47,436 bases of DNA from Gammaproteobacteria bacterium. GTDB lineage: Bacteria; Pseudomonadota; Gammaproteobacteria; Pseudomonadales; Azotimanducaceae. The stretch is taken from NCBI GenBank assembly GCA_007694905.1, contig REEU01000199.1, positions 1-47,436 on the forward strand. The letters are read 5' to 3'. The position numbers and the translations under genes were made by a program. The notes beneath the pieces are model-generated. The model was not told where the DNA came from, ran no database searches, and saw nothing but the letters and a program-made list of their open reading frames with translations. This document shows positions 46,983 through 47,436 of the stretch, piece after piece (position 1 is the first letter of the stretch; each line of letters opens with the position of its first letter).

Positions 46983-47436
46983 GTGCAATCAGGCGATGCG
47001 CAGGCAACCGAAGCTCAGCGCGCCCAGTGGTCGTCTGAGCCCGCGTTCGTTTTCTCCATGGCCGCGGCAGCCGTTGGGCTCGGTAATCTCTGGCGCTTTC
47101 CCTACATGGTCGGCGAGAACGGTGGGGGTGCATTCATCCTTGCCTATCTTATCGCTCTGGTGACAGTGGCGGTGCCGATCATGATGCTCGAGGTTGGCGC
47201 CGGCCGGCTGGCTCAAGGCAGCGTCGTCGGCACCTTTCGCCACGTCAATCGACTGGGGACGGTCTACGGTTGGTTCGTGGTGCTGCTCACCGTCGCGATC
47301 ACCAGCTACTACCTGGTAATCACCGGTTGGACACTCGGCTATGCCGTCTCTGCGCTGCAGATGGCCGTGGAACCGTTCGACGAGTTCACGGTCGGCTACA
47401 ACTCACTCTGGTATTTCTTTGCTGTCACCATTCTCG
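46983..47436 (+). CDS. Neurotransmitter:sodium symporter family transporter, 5' part
   Basis: The reading frame runs off the window; 151 residues are visible. AFVFSMAAAAVGLGNLWRFPYMVGENGGGAFILAYL is the conserved TM1-TM2 region of SLC6/NSS transporters, in which the NLWRFP loop and unwound TM1 bind substrate and sodium. TM3 and part of TM4 follow. Bacterial members import amino acids or other amines with sodium. GTG 46983 is chosen because GGAGGTGG (46970-46977) lies at ideal distance; TTG 46980 and ATG 46965 are in frame. Confidence 0.92.
   Translation, partial: MQSGDAQATEAQRAQWSSEPAFVFSMAAAAVGLGNLWRFPYMVGENGGGAFILAYLIALVTVAVPIMMLEVGAGRLAQGSVVGTFRHVNRLGTVYGWFVVLLTVAITSYYLVITGWTLGYAVSALQMAVEPFDEFTVGYNSLWYFFAVTIL

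Overview
The window is a GC-rich (roughly two-thirds G+C by eye) chromosomal segment of a gammaproteobacterium. The strongest reason is gene order: ypjD-yfjD divergent from ffh, then rpsP-rimM-trmD-rplS, xerD-dsbC-hom and prfB-lysS, the arrangement known from Pseudomonas and its relatives. Proteins such as PurL, PurT, FadE and RF2 can be read almost residue for residue against their Escherichia coli counterparts. The absence of rRNA, tRNA, CRISPR, transposase or phage genes, together with very short spacers, points to a streamlined stable chromosome. A deazaflavin-type reductase, an arylsulfatase-like enzyme, a cyanophycinase-like lipoprotein and several acyl-CoA dehydrogenases would suit a free-living, perhaps marine, heterotroph; that habitat is inference.

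Layout. 1-6755: guanine and purine genes (guaB 3' end, guaA, tadA, purL). 6767-9722, minus strand: a long FadE-type acyl-CoA dehydrogenase and a GNAT acetyltransferase. 9921-11823: a translationally coupled trio of gamma-carbonic anhydrase, a DUF1289 cysteine protein and purT. 11825-13833: leuA, preceded by a promoter-like site and a short ORF ending in a leucine-codon cluster. 13836-13970: REP-like repeats between convergent genes. 13995-16108, minus: yfjD and ypjD. 16315-21350: ffh, an SDR, then rpsP-rimM-trmD-rplS; S16 and L19 both carry long A/P/E-rich tails. 21351-21967 has no recognisable gene but dense inverted repeats. 21968-27892: xerD, dsbC, hom, prfB (with its +1 frameshift) and lysS. 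27999-29561: GNAT, ung and yciH.

29562 onwards is more accessory: a membrane DUF457 protein and a BON protein (minus), a type I sulfatase and a Kef-type antiporter (plus), a PAQR/hemolysin III protein and a cyanophycinase-like lipoprotein (minus, overlapping), NfeD-like plus Gfo/Idh/MocA (plus, overlapping), CopC-CopD (minus, overlapping), a deazaflavin-dependent reductase, a GPH-type symporter with an N-acyl-D-amino-acid deacylase-like amidohydrolase, a PH-domain membrane protein, two adjacent acyl-CoA dehydrogenases that probably form one enzyme, a BamE-like ORF lacking a start codon, and the 5' end of a neurotransmitter:sodium symporter family gene.

The least explained signal is a 15-nt motif, consensus TTGATCAGCACTTCC, found four times and only between genes (9046-9060, 18954-18968 on the minus strand, 43939-43953, 46828-46842). 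Two copies lie by acyl-CoA dehydrogenase genes and two bracket the dehydrogenase pair as direct repeats. The other leads are the leucine-rich leader before leuA, the 617-nt structured gap after rplS, and a 9-bp-arm palindrome at the hom promoter.
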